This document shows, in pieces, positions 34,241-43,231 of a stretch of DNA of 64,000 nucleotides. The translations under genes and the position numbers were made by a program. The notes under the pieces are model-generated. The model saw only the letters and a list, made by a program, of their open reading frames with translations. It ran no database searches and was not told where the DNA came from. Position 1 is the stretch's first letter. Every line of letters starts with the position of its first letter. Location: positions 276,259-340,258 of the forward strand of contig NZ_LKBT01000056.1 in the NCBI RefSeq assembly GCF_002699985.1, read 5' to 3'. Source of the stretch: Pseudomonas sp. ICMP 561. GTDB taxonomy: Bacteria; Pseudomonadota; Gammaproteobacteria; Pseudomonadales; Pseudomonadaceae.

Positions 34241-35028
34241 CTACTGCATCTGCTTCAACGGTTTCAACGTCAGCCGGGTTGGCGTTGCGGATTGAAAATC
34301 TGAGTCATGGATTTGCGTTGGACGGTCAGCATCTGCCTGTTCTGGAAAACGTTTCACTGGACGTGGCTCCGGGCGAGTTCGTCGCCTTGTTGGGGCCGTC
34401 GGGATGCGGCAAGTCCACTTTGTTGCGACTGGTTGCCGGGCTGGAACCCGCTGACAGTGGAGCTTTGTTGGCGGATGGCCTGGCGATCAGCGGCCCCGAT
34501 CCGAGCCGCGTGGTGGTCTTTCAGGACCCGACGCTTTATCCGTGGCGGCGAGTCTGGGACAACGTGGCACTAGGGCTACAAGCTCAGGGCCTGCTCAAAA
34601 GCCACTCCGGCAAAGTTGACGATGCATTGGCCACGGTGGGTCTCAGCAGTTTTGCCCGCGCTTATCCGCGGCAATTGTCAGGCGGGATGGCTCAGCGCGT
34701 GGCGCTGGCACGTGCGCTGGTCAATGAACCGCGACTGCTAATTCTCGATGAACCGCTTGGCAAACTCGATTCGCTGACGCGCATCACCATGCAAAAGGAA
34801 TTGATCGATCTCTGGCAACGTCAGGGATACACGGCATTGCTGGTGACTCATGACGTTGAAGAAGCCTTGCTGCTGGCCAATCGTGTCATCGTTTTCAGCG
34901 ACCGACCGGCCACCATCAAGGCACAACTTACGATCGAGCGCCCTTATCCGCGCCATCGCGACGATCCGTATCTGGTCGACCTGCGCAAGCAGATTCTGGG
35001 GCTGCTCGGGCTGGGGGAGAGCTGGTAG
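34234..35028 (+). CDS. ABC transporter ATP-binding protein (SsuB/TauB-like)
   Basis: This 264-residue ATPase has Walker A (GPSGCGKST, about 52-60), the Q-loop (VFQDPTLYPWRRVWDN), the signature LSGGMAQR, Walker B (LLILDEPLGKLD) and the H-loop (VTHDVEEA). The sequence PWRRVWDNV is typical of nitrate/sulfonate/taurine-type importers. It is the third gene of the importer operon, overlapping the permease gene by seven bases. Confidence 0.95.
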   Translation: MVATASASTVSTSAGLALRIENLSHGFALDGQHLPVLENVSLDVAPGEFVALLGPSGCGKSTLLRLVAGLEPADSGALLADGLAISGPDPSRVVVFQDPTLYPWRRVWDNVALGLQAQGLLKSHSGKVDDALATVGLSSFARAYPRQLSGGMAQRVALARALVNEPRLLILDEPLGKLDSLTRITMQKELIDLWQRQGYTALLVTHDVEEALLLANRVIVFSDRPATIKAQLTIERPYPRHRDDPYLVDLRKQILGLLGLGESW

Positions 35029-35061
35029 CGGTTTTAGAAACAGTTTTCAGAAACGGGGCTT

Positions 35062-35301
35062 TTAGAAACGCGCCTGAGCTGAGTACTCCGGCCCGTCATT
35101 GAAGCAGGCCAGATCAACCAGCAGTGTTTCCCATTCCACGCCATCGACGAACTGGTCCAGATGCGCCTGACCCGCTTCGGCATCCGAAGCGGTGATGGTT
35201 TTTATCGTCTCTGGCTGAGGGGCGAGGCTCTCATGGGCTGGCGTTACTTTGATTGCGAGGCGAGACAGCAGCGATTCTTTGAGCATCAGTAGATAGGACA
35301 T
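35062..35301 (-). CDS. Small uncharacterised protein
   Basis: This 79-residue soluble protein (MSYLLMLKESLLSRLAIKV...) has a good ribosome site (AAGGA) seven bases before the ATG. It contains an acidic middle (ASDAEAGQAHLDQFVDGVEW) and ends YSAQARF. I do not recognise a family. It is convergent with the ATPase gene and divergent from the TetR gene. A real gene is likely from the ribosome site and ordinary codon use. Confidence 0.6.
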   Translation of the reverse strand: MSYLLMLKESLLSRLAIKVTPAHESLAPQPETIKTITASDAEAGQAHLDQFVDGVEWETLLVDLACFNDGPEYSAQARF

Positions 35302-35555
35302 GAGCGGGTTCCTTTCTGAGGGCGTGAGTATCGGCTGCGCGCACTGTTATTGGACGAAACGCGGGTACAAGACGTTTAATTGGTGCGCCTTGTATGGCGA
35401 TTGGTCCGGTCGTGCAACGAATAGCGGCCTGACACCTTGCTCTTGAAAATAACGTGCCAACCTGGAACGGGCGTTCAGTTTTAAGGCCGGGCAGGATGAT
35501 TGCGACGGGTTGTCTTTGCCGGTAGGGTAGCCAGCTGTCTGGCAAGGAGCTTGAA

Positions 35556-36209
35556 ATGACTCAGTTAATCCCGCCCGGAGTGGCGGATGCAGCAGCCGAT
35601 CGACCTAAACAACGTCGCGCGCCAAAGGGCGAAAAACGCCGCGAAGAATTGCTCGATGCTGCTTTGCAGGTATTTTCACTGGAGGGGTACAGCGGTGCCT
35701 CGGTGGCTCAGGTGGCGGCGATTGTCGGCATATCGGTTGCCGGGCTCCTGCATCACTTTCCCAGCAAGATTTCGCTGTTGATGGGTGTGCTTGATCGGCG
35801 TGACAAAGCCAACAGCCGAATTGCCGAAGAAGTCCGTGCCGATAAAAGCCTGACGGGTTTGCTGGGCAGTTTGCGCGCGATCAACCGGTCAAATGCCACG
35901 GCACCCGGTGTGGTGCGTGCTTTCACCATTCTCAACGCAGAAAGTCTGGTCGAAGGGCATCCGGCCTGGAACTGGTTTCAGGATCGCTACGAGTTGATTT
36001 ACGGAAAGCTGATCGGACAATTTACCGATCTGGTCAATGCGGGAGAGGTGCGGGCCGATGTCGACCTGCCGGGACTTGTCCAGGAAATCCTGGCAATGAT
36101 GGACGGTTTGCAGGTCCAGTGGCTGCGCTTTCCGGAGAAAGTCGATCTGGTAGAGCGTTTCGATACCTACATCGCACGGGTCGATGCAGCGATAAGAGTT
36201 CGTCCCTGA
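35556..36209 (+). CDS. TetR family transcriptional regulator
   Basis: This 217-residue regulator has a basic N-terminal tail (QRRAPKGEKRREELLDAAL), then the TetR helix-turn-helix (about 28-75: YSGASVAQVAAIVGISVAGL, HHFPSKISLLMGV), and a helical ligand domain. It is followed by a strong hairpin at 36216-36237. The nearest candidates for control are the divergent small gene and the importer operon; the ligand is unknown. Confidence 0.88.
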   Translation: MTQLIPPGVADAAADRPKQRRAPKGEKRREELLDAALQVFSLEGYSGASVAQVAAIVGISVAGLLHHFPSKISLLMGVLDRRDKANSRIAEEVRADKSLTGLLGSLRAINRSNATAPGVVRAFTILNAESLVEGHPAWNWFQDRYELIYGKLIGQFTDLVNAGEVRADVDLPGLVQEILAMMDGLQVQWLRFPEKVDLVERFDTYIARVDAAIRVRP

Positions 36210-36215
36210 ACCCGT

Positions 36216-36237
36216 CCGGACCTCGTGAGAGGTCCGG
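36216..36237. terminator. Hairpin between convergent TetR and beta-glucosidase genes
   Basis: CCGGACCTC-GTGA-GAGGTCCGG is a perfect 9-bp stem seven bases after the TetR stop and 21 bases beyond the beta-glucosidase stop on the other strand. There is no strong T run on either side, so it may be a weak bidirectional terminator. Confidence 0.55.
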
Positions 36238-36257
36238 CTCTATCCCTGAATCAGCGC

Positions 36258-39023
36258 TTAGTTACCGCTTGCGCTGCCTTGAGTGGTGGTGTCATCGGTG
36301 GTGTCGTAGCCATCACCTTCGCTCGTGTCGGTGTCGCCGGTGCCTTGATCAAGCACGCCGCCGGTTTTGACTGCCGAATCACGCAGCGTGGAGTTCAGCG
36401 CCGAGCGTGGCAGCGGGTTGCTGGTGGTGGTCGACAGTTCCTGACGGAACGGGTTGACCAGCTTGGCGTTCAGGCGGATATCCTGAGACGACGCGCCCAC
36501 CGACAGGTTGAAGCTGTCTGCGTCCACAACCCATTGCTTGCTGTCCACGTCGTAGTAAGCCAGCGAGCGATCGTTGAGCTCGATGGTTACACGCTTGCTT
36601 TCGCCCGGCTTCAGGAACACTTTCTTGTAGCCTTTCAGCTCCTTGATAGCGCGCTCGACTTTCGGGTTCTGCTGGCCAACATACAGCTCGGCAACTTCGG
36701 AACCACCCACCTTGCCGGTGTTGGTCAGGTCGAACGACACCTTGATAGGCGTGTTGCCCACTGCGACACCCGGAGTAACGGTGATGTTGCTGTAGCCGAA
36801 GGTGGTGTACGACAGGCCGTAACCGAACGGATAGAGCGGCTTGATGCCTTTCTTCTCGTAACCACGATAGCCAAGGAGCAGGTCGTCCTTGTAGCTCATG
36901 GTTTTCAGCGTTTCTTCGTTGTCGAATTTCGGGAAGGTCGCGTAGATCGGGTTATCTTCGATGTTGCGTTCGATACTGATCGGCAGCTTGCCCGACGGGT
37001 TGACCTTGCCGAACAGGATTTCAGCCAGAGCCTGACCGCCGTTCTGACCTGGGTAGAACGCGTGCAGCGCAGCAGGAACCTGATCGATCCAGTCGCTCAT
37101 CTTCAGACCGGTACCGCCGTGCATGGTCACCACGGTGTTCGGGTTGACCTTGGCGATGTTCTGAATCAGCTCGTTCTGGAATTCCGGCAGGTCGAAGCTG
37201 TGGTCGAAACCTTCACCTTCGTATTCGTTGCTGTTACCCACTGCAACCAGCACTGCATCGTACTGAGACAGATCCTGCGGAGCATTCAGCGAAGCCCAGC
37301 TCATTTGCACGCCAACCAGGCCGCCCATGGTGGAGAGGTAGCCATTGCGACGCGAGTATTCCAGCTTGATGTCGTAAGCCTTGCCTGCTTCCAGGTTGAC
37401 CTTGGCGAACACTGGAATGGTCGGCGGGATGCTGTTGCTCGGCAGCGGCTTGCCGTCACCGTTGTCCAGGACTTTCTTGCCGTTTACGTACAGACGTACT
37501 GCGCCGTCGGCACGGACCTTGAACACCTGGTCGCCGCTGGTGGTCGGTGTGATCTGACCGGTGTAACGAATCGAAGTGTTCGACGTGTCGCCGTTGACTG
37601 GCAGAGAGTCAGTGGACCAGTCCAGATCAACGTGTTTGTCGGTACGGGTCGCCGCAGCATCACCGGACCAGTTGGCGTTGGTGAAGAACTCGGTTTTCAG
37701 GCCGCTGACGCTTTTGCCATCGCTGTCTGCGTGGCTCCAGGTAGTGGCGCTCGGGTCCAGCGACAAGCCGTCGATGAACTCGACCTTGGCGTTAGGTGCC
37801 AACTGCTGCAGACCGCTCAGCTCGCTGATGTAGTGGGCTGCCATGACGTTGGCGCTACCGAAACCGGTAGGCGGCGCGTACTTGGCCAGGGTGCCGACCA
37901 CTGCGATCTTCTTGACCGTCTGCTTGTTCAACGGCAGCAGGTTGTTGTCGTTTTTCAGCAGCACGATGCCTTCACGCGCAGCGTTCAGGGCAACCTTGTT
38001 GCTGGTGGCGCTGTTCATGTTGTGCGCGGTCAATGGCGCTTTGCTGTCGAACTTGTACAGGTAGATCTGCTTGAGGATGCGGCGAACCTTGTCATCGATG
38101 GTCGCTACGTCCAGCTCACCGCTGTCCAGGTAAGGCTTGAGGATGGTGCTATTCATCTGATAGCCCATCATGTCCAGGTCGGTGCCTGCCTGAGCGGCGT
38201 TCAGACCGTGGACTACAGCGTTGTAGTCGCTCTGTACGAAGCCTGGATAGCCCCATTCTGTTTTCAGAATGTCGCGCATCAGGTGTTCGTTTTCGCAAGC
38301 GAACTCACCGTTCACTTTCTGGAAGGCGCACATCATCATCGCGACTTTACTGTTCTTCGAAGCGGATTCGAAGGCAGGCAGGGTCATTTCGCGCAGTACG
38401 CGCTCGCTGATGGTTTCGTCCAGGTTGAAGCGGTTGCTTTCCTGGTCGTTGGCCGCGTAGTGCTTGGCGTTCGCCCATACACCACGGGACTGAATACCGT
38501 TAATCACTGCTGGGCTGAGGCTTGCACCCAGGAACGGATCTTCACCGGAAAGGTATTCGAAGGCACGACCGCTGTAAGGCATGCGGTACAGGTTGACACC
38601 AGGGCCAGTCACGAACTGGTAGCCGCCGGTAGCGGTGTCGTAACCCAGGGCGCGACCCAGATCGATGGCACGACGCGGGTTCCAGGTAGCAGCCAGGTTA
38701 GGACCGGACGGATAAACCACACCCTGAGCGTTGCCTTCGCTGGTGTAACGAACACCGACGCCGCCGTCAGCACCGTGAATCTGCGGGATGCCATATTGAG
38801 TCAATGGCTTCACATCCCAACCACCGGTACCGCCGATGTAGGCCAGCTTTTCTTCCAGGGTCATTTTTTTCAGGGTTTTTTCCGCGGCCTTCTCGGCACG
38901 GCTTACCTTGCCTTCATCCAGCGAAGGGCTAGTGGCCGCGCTGGTGGCTGCGTGGACCTGTGAGACTGCCAGCGCCAGCAAAGCGAGTGCATACTTCGCA
39001 CCGATCATTTTCCGTTTGTTCAT
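36258..39023 (-). CDS. Secreted beta-glucosidase, GH3 with PA14 insert
   Basis: This 921-residue exported glycoside hydrolase family 3 enzyme has a signal peptide of about 25 residues (LALLALAVSQVHA). The GH3 N-terminal barrel has the catalytic nucleophile D266 (GFVQSDYNAV) and substrate motifs WNPRRAIDLGRALG and KHYAANDQE. The C-terminal GH3 domain is split by a PA14 carbohydrate-binding domain (about 435-590). A fibronectin-III-like domain (about 790-865) closes the fold. A Thr/Asp-rich tail (TGDTDTSEGDGYDTTDDTTT, within 20) ends the protein. It likely hydrolyses plant beta-glucosides or cello-oligosaccharides. It is next to the T2SS operon and could be exported by it. A 912-residue antisense frame is a shadow of this gene. 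Confidence 0.93.
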   Translation of the reverse strand: MNKRKMIGAKYALALLALAVSQVHAATSAATSPSLDEGKVSRAEKAAEKTLKKMTLEEKLAYIGGTGGWDVKPLTQYGIPQIHGADGGVGVRYTSEGNAQGVVYPSGPNLAATWNPRRAIDLGRALGYDTATGGYQFVTGPGVNLYRMPYSGRAFEYLSGEDPFLGASLSPAVINGIQSRGVWANAKHYAANDQESNRFNLDETISERVLREMTLPAFESASKNSKVAMMMCAFQKVNGEFACENEHLMRDILKTEWGYPGFVQSDYNAVVHGLNAAQAGTDLDMMGYQMNSTILKPYLDSGELDVATIDDKVRRILKQIYLYKFDSKAPLTAHNMNSATSNKVALNAAREGIVLLKNDNNLLPLNKQTVKKIAVVGTLAKYAPPTGFGSANVMAAHYISELSGLQQLAPNAKVEFIDGLSLDPSATTWSHADSDGKSVSGLKTEFFTNANWSGDAAATRTDKHVDLDWSTDSLPVNGDTSNTSIRYTGQITPTTSGDQVFKVRADGAVRLYVNGKKVLDNGDGKPLPSNSIPPTIPVFAKVNLEAGKAYDIKLEYSRRNGYLSTMGGLVGVQMSWASLNAPQDLSQYDAVLVAVGNSNEYEGEGFDHSFDLPEFQNELIQNIAKVNPNTVVTMHGGTGLKMSDWIDQVPAALHAFYPGQNGGQALAEILFGKVNPSGKLPISIERNIEDNPIYATFPKFDNEETLKTMSYKDDLLLGYRGYEKKGIKPLYPFGYGLSYTTFGYSNITVTPGVAVGNTPIKVSFDLTNTGKVGGSEVAELYVGQQNPKVERAIKELKGYKKVFLKPGESKRVTIELNDRSLAYYDVDSKQWVVDADSFNLSVGASSQDIRLNAKLVNPFRQELSTTTSNPLPRSALNSTLRDSAVKTGGVLDQGTGDTDTSEGDGYDTTDDTTTQGSASGN

Positions 39024-39506
39024 GTATTACTCCGACTACCAATTTTCAAGTTTTATGCTGTTAAAGGCTGCTCAATTCTGACTGCTCACGAACTTTTATT
39101 CGGGCAATACTTCACCTTCTTCGCGACTTTCCGAGTATTAATCTCAGCGCAATAGTTAGTGTTTTAAACGTGTATTTATATTGTAAGAATTATGTGTTTC
39201 GTGTCTTTACTTGATATCACTGTGACATCACAAGATGGCACTTTGATTCGCGTTGGCGGCGTAATTAAGACAATTCTCAACCCGAAATGTCAAACAAAAG
39301 CTCGTTTTGAGTGAATTTTTGTTTTTTTTGCTTACAAATTTGAACTCATGCTAAACCTACTGGTCGATTGGTTTAAGAATTTTCGGTGAGCGATTCATCT
39401 TCGCTGCTGGCACGATACCGAGGTTCCCCTTAGTTGCGGTTTTAATGCCTCTGTTTTTCGGCGGGTATTGCGTAGCTATTTATTATTATTTTGTGGGAGA
39501 TAGTTT
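39024..39506. other. A/T-rich intergenic region before the T2SS locus
   Basis: This 483-base gap between the divergent GH3 gene and the 75-residue exported protein is clearly richer in A and T than its surroundings (for example TTTTTGTTTTTTTTGCTTAC near 39317-39336). It should contain both promoters and possibly regulator sites. No open frame with coding character, RNA gene or REP element was recognised. Confidence 0.55.
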
Positions 39507-39734
39507 ATGAAGTTGCCTCTTATTGGTGCGGGCGTGGTGTTGGGTTTTGCACTTACTGGTGCTGCAATCGCTGCTGAAGCGACCGATGCCGATGCGAAAT
39601 CCGGTGCTACCGATTCCACGGTGCTGACCCAGACTCAAGACGCCAAAGTGTTGAAAAAACAGCAAGCCCAGACCACCAAAGGCGGTCGTCCGCTCGACGC
39701 CACCAAAAACAATTCGCAAAAAACCTCGAATTGA
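39507..39734 (+). CDS. Small exported protein upstream of the T2SS operon
   Basis: This 75-residue precursor has a signal peptide MKLPLIGAGVVLGFALTGAA cleaved near AIA|AEA, leaving about 52 residues rich in Thr, Lys, Asp and Gln with no cysteine. GGGAG lies eight bases upstream of the ATG. It lies 98 bases before gspE in the same direction and may be co-transcribed. I do not recognise a family. It could be a secreted peptide, an assembly accessory or a regulator of the secretion system. Confidence 0.65.
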   Translation: MKLPLIGAGVVLGFALTGAAIAAEATDADAKSGATDSTVLTQTQDAKVLKKQQAQTTKGGRPLDATKNNSQKTSN

Positions 39735-39832
39735 TGGTCTAACCGTTTTTCTACCGGCCTCCTGATTGATCCCGATTCGGTCAAGAGGCTGGTACCCTTG
39801 CTCCTTCGATCTGTACAGATGCCCGCACCTAT

Positions 39833-41566
39833 ATGTCCGCCCCCGTCGATACCTCCCGATTAGTGATCCCCGATGCCGAGCAGGTTTGCGCCTGGTTGAT
39901 GGAAAATGCCGGTCTGAAGACCGTTGATCTGGAACGTGCCCGTCGTCTGGCTCAGGAATCGGCTCAAGAATCCGAATCCGCCGAGCTGCTGGGCTTGCTG
40001 ACCCGATTGGGTCTGGTCTCCGAATTTGAACTGGCCCGTGCTTGGGCGGCTCTTCTTGATGCGCCGCTGGTGCTGGCCGAATCCGCGCCGCCGCTGCTGG
40101 ACCCGTTGCCGCCGTTGACCGAGCGCTTCATGCGTCACTACCAGATCGTGCCGCTGGGCTGGAGTGACGGTGGCTTGCGCGTATTGGCGGCCAATCCGCA
40201 TCTGCTGTATCCGTTTCAAGCCGTTGCATACGCCTGCGATGTGCCGGTCTTGCTGTCGGTCGGCCCCCGTAATGAAGTCGAAACCCTCATTGAGCGTTAT
40301 TACGGCCAGGGTCGCTCAGCCATGGGCACGCTGATCGAGAACCTCGATGAAGAGGGCCGCTCGCTTGAGGACATCGAACACCTGAAAGACATGGCGTCCG
40401 AAGCGCCGGTGATTCGTCTGGTCAACCTGATCCTGCAACGGGCCGTCGAGCATCGCGCCTCCGACATTCATATCGAACCATTTGAAAGCCAGCTCAAAGT
40501 CCGTTACCGCATCGACGGTGTCCTGCACGAAGCCGAAGCGCCGCCGTCCAGTTCGTCGGCGGCGGTGATCTCGCGGGTGAAGATCATGGCCCGGCTTGAT
40601 ATTGCCGAGCGTCGGTTGCCTCAGGACGGGCGGATCATGCTGCGTATTCAAGGCAAGGAGCTCGACTTGCGGGTTTCTACCGTGCCCACCAGTTTTGGTG
40701 AGTCGGTGGTCATGCGTCTGCTGGATCGGCAGACCATCAATTTCGACTTCCCAAGCCTGGGCTTCGACGGCGAACGCCTCGACGAATTTCTTGAAGTGCT
40801 GGAACGTCCTCACGGCATCCTCCTGGTGACCGGTCCGACCGGTTCAGGTAAAACCACCACGCTTTACACCGCGCTGTCCCGGCTGAACACCGCCGAACGC
40901 AAGATCATCACTGTTGAAGACCCGGTGGAGTACCAGCTCGAAGGCATCAACCAGATTCAGGTCAAGCCCGCTATCGGTCTGGACTTCGCTGGAGCGCTGC
41001 GTTCCATCGTGCGTCAGGACCCGGACGTGATCATGATCGGTGAGATGCGTGACCTGGAAACCTGCCGCATCGCCATTCAATCCTCGCTCACCGGTCACCT
41101 GGTGCTCTCGACCCTGCACACCAACAGTGCGGCGGCGAGTATCACCCGTTTGCTGGACATGGGCGTCGAGAGTTACCTGATTGCTTCCACCGTGAACGGT
41201 ATTCTGGCCCAGCGTCTGGTGCGTCGTCTCGATCCTGCGACTCGCGAAGCGTTTGAAGCGCCGCCTGAATTAATAGAAGAGCATGGACTTGATCGTTTTA
41301 CTGACGAACGTCCAATCATGCTGTACCGTCCACGCCCCGATGCGCCCGGTGGTGGCTATCGCGGCCGTAGTGCCATCACTGAATTGCTGGTGATGAACGA
41401 AGAATTGCGCAGCCTGCTGATGCGTCATGCCGATGCGTCGACGCTGGAGCAAGCGGCCCGTCGTGGTGGTTTACGGACCCTGCATGAAGAAGGTTTGCGT
41501 CAGGCAGTGGCCGGTGTCACCTCTCTTGAGGAAGTCTTGCGGGTGACCCGCGGGGAAGGTAATTGA
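39833..41566 (+). CDS. gspE: Type II secretion ATPase GspE
   Basis: This 577-residue cytoplasmic ATPase powers pseudopilus assembly. It has N1E/N2E domains (about 1-170), then the RecA-like core with Walker A GPTGSGKTT (334-342), Asp box (VEDPVEYQLEGINQ), Walker B (DVIMIGEMRD) and His box (GHLVLSTLHTNSA). The usual four-cysteine zinc motif between the His box and the C-terminus is absent: residues about 460-525 contain no cysteine, although the flanking LAQRLVRRLDP and GYRGRSAI(TE) segments are conserved. It is the first gene of an eleven-gene operon, and its stop overlaps the TTG start of gspF. Confidence 0.95.
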   Translation: MSAPVDTSRLVIPDAEQVCAWLMENAGLKTVDLERARRLAQESAQESESAELLGLLTRLGLVSEFELARAWAALLDAPLVLAESAPPLLDPLPPLTERFMRHYQIVPLGWSDGGLRVLAANPHLLYPFQAVAYACDVPVLLSVGPRNEVETLIERYYGQGRSAMGTLIENLDEEGRSLEDIEHLKDMASEAPVIRLVNLILQRAVEHRASDIHIEPFESQLKVRYRIDGVLHEAEAPPSSSSAAVISRVKIMARLDIAERRLPQDGRIMLRIQGKELDLRVSTVPTSFGESVVMRLLDRQTINFDFPSLGFDGERLDEFLEVLERPHGILLVTGPTGSGKTTTLYTALSRLNTAERKIITVEDPVEYQLEGINQIQVKPAIGLDFAGALRSIVRQDPDVIMIGEMRDLETCRIAIQSSLTGHLVLSTLHTNSAAASITRLLDMGVESYLIASTVNGILAQRLVRRLDPATREAFEAPPELIEEHGLDRFTDERPIMLYRPRPDAPGGGYRGRSAITELLVMNEELRSLLMRHADASTLEQAARRGGLRTLHEEGLRQAVAGVTSLEEVLRVTRGEGN

Positions 41567-42765
41567 GCCTGTTTAAATATCGCGCCCTGGACAGTCAGGG
41601 CGTTGCTCAAAATGGCACTCTGGATGCCAAGGATCAGGACGCGGCCGTTGCTGTTCTGCAAAAGCGCGGCCTGCTGGTCCTGCAAATCGACCCTGCGGGT
41701 ATGGGCGGCCTGCGTAATGCACTCGGCCGCGGCATGCTCAATGGTGCGGCGCTGGTGAGTTTTACCCAGCAACTGGCAACGTTGCTCGGTGCCGGTCAGC
41801 CTCTGGAGCGCTCGTTGGGGATTCTGCTCAAGCAGCCCGGCCAGCCGCAGACCCGGGCGTTGATCGAGCGCATTCGCGAACAGGTCAAGGCCGGTAAGCC
41901 GCTTTCGGCAGCGCTGGAAGAAGAGGGCACGCAGTTTTCTTCTCTTTATATAAGCATGGTTCGCGCAGGTGAGGCGGGCGGTGCGCTGGAAAGCACCTTG
42001 CGCCAGCTCAGTGATTATCTGGAGCGCAGTCAGTTGCTGCGCGGCGAAGTGATCAACGCGCTGATTTACCCGGCGTTTCTTGTTGTGGGCGTGCTGGGAT
42101 CTCTGGCGTTGCTGCTGGCCTATGTGGTGCCGCAGTTTGTGCCGATCTTCAAGGACCTGGGCGTGCCGATCCCGTTGATCACTGAAGTGATCCTCGGCCT
42201 GGGGGAGTTTTTAAGTGCTTACGGGCTGGCGGTGTTGGCCGGGTTGATTGCCTTGATCTGGTTGGTGATGGTGCGCCGCAAGGATCCGGCCCGACGTGAA
42301 CGTCATGATCGTCGTCTGCTGGGGATTCGCGTCATCGGCCCGCTGCTGCAACGGATCGAAGCTGCTCGTCTGGCGCGAACATTGGGCACACTTCTCAATA
42401 ATGGCGTTGCGTTGTTACAAGCGCTGGTCATTGCCCGTCAGGTCTGTACTAATCGCGCGCTGCAAGCGCAGGTCGCGCAAGCCGCAGAGTCAGTGAAAGG
42501 CGGCGGCACGCTGGCCAGTGCCTTTGGCGCCGAGCCGCTGTTGCCGGATCTGGCCCTGCAAATGATTGAAGTTGGCGAGCAGGCGGGTGAACTGGACAGC
42601 ATGTTGCTCAAGGTCGCGGATGTATTCGACATCGAGGCCAAGCGCGGCATTGACCGGATGCTCGCGGCGCTGGTGCCTGCTCTGACCGTGGTCATGGCCG
42701 GGATGGTGGCGGTGATCATGCTCGCGATCATGCTGCCGTTGATGAGCCTGACCAGCAATATTTGA
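41563..42765 (+). CDS. gspF: Type II secretion inner-membrane platform protein GspF
   Basis: This 400-residue polytopic protein has two homologous T2SF domains (about 65-190 and 265-390), each ending in membrane helices. The start MSLFKYRALDSQGVAQNGTL is typical. Initiation is at TTG (ATTGAG overlap with the gspE stop), with GGAAGG upstream. It forms the centre of the platform that works with GspE and GspL. Confidence 0.95.
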   Translation: MSLFKYRALDSQGVAQNGTLDAKDQDAAVAVLQKRGLLVLQIDPAGMGGLRNALGRGMLNGAALVSFTQQLATLLGAGQPLERSLGILLKQPGQPQTRALIERIREQVKAGKPLSAALEEEGTQFSSLYISMVRAGEAGGALESTLRQLSDYLERSQLLRGEVINALIYPAFLVVGVLGSLALLLAYVVPQFVPIFKDLGVPIPLITEVILGLGEFLSAYGLAVLAGLIALIWLVMVRRKDPARRERHDRRLLGIRVIGPLLQRIEAARLARTLGTLLNNGVALLQALVIARQVCTNRALQAQVAQAAESVKGGGTLASAFGAEPLLPDLALQMIEVGEQAGELDSMLLKVADVFDIEAKRGIDRMLAALVPALTVVMAGMVAVIMLAIMLPLMSLTSNI

Positions 42766-42790
42766 ATTTTCGAAAGAGGAAACGATTGTG

Positions 42791-43222
42791 ATGAGTTTCA
42801 GCCGTAAACGCTTCAAACCGGGCCGCAGACAAAACGGCTTCACCTTGCTGGAAATGCTCGCGGTTATCGTGTTGCTAGGCATCGTGGCGACCATTGTTGT
42901 GCGTCAGGTCGGCGGTAACGTCGACAAGGGCAAATACGGTGCTGGCAAAGCGCAACTGGCCAGCCTGTCGATGAAGATCGAAAGCTACGCGCTGGACGTC
43001 GGTTCGCCGCCTAAAACCCTGCAGCAACTGGTGGAGAAATCCGGCAATGCTTCCGGCTGGGCTGGTCCGTATGCCAAGCCTTCGGACCTCAAAGACCCGT
43101 TTGGTCACGCGTTCGGCTATCGCTTCCCGGGCCAGCACGGCACGTTTGACCTGATCTTTTTCGGCCAGGACGGCCAGGCAGGCGGCGAAGGCTACAGCGC
43201 TGACCTGGGCAACTGGGAATAA
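42791..43222 (+). CDS. gspG: Major pseudopilin GspG
   Basis: This 143-residue prepilin has a short basic leader ending QNG|FTLLEMLAVIVLLGIVAT, the prepilin peptidase site with E5. The mature protein has the GspG pattern with LQQLVEKSGNASGWAGPYAK and PFGHAFGYRFPGQHG...FGQDGQAGG. It is the most abundant pseudopilus subunit. The ATG at 42791 and a GTG one codon earlier are both possible starts; AGAGGA lies upstream. No prepilin peptidase gene is in the window, so PilD must come from elsewhere. Confidence 0.95.
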   Translation: MSFSRKRFKPGRRQNGFTLLEMLAVIVLLGIVATIVVRQVGGNVDKGKYGAGKAQLASLSMKIESYALDVGSPPKTLQQLVEKSGNASGWAGPYAKPSDLKDPFGHAFGYRFPGQHGTFDLIFFGQDGQAGGEGYSADLGNWE

Positions 43223-43231
43223 TCACCGATC

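Noticed and set aside
36225..38963. A 912-codon open frame on the plus strand opposite the GH3 gene
   Set aside because: The minus-strand frame has a signal peptide and all GH3, PA14 and fibronectin motifs. The plus frame shows no domain, is rich in V, H, Q and R as expected from antisense of GC-rich genes, and has no proper ribosome site.
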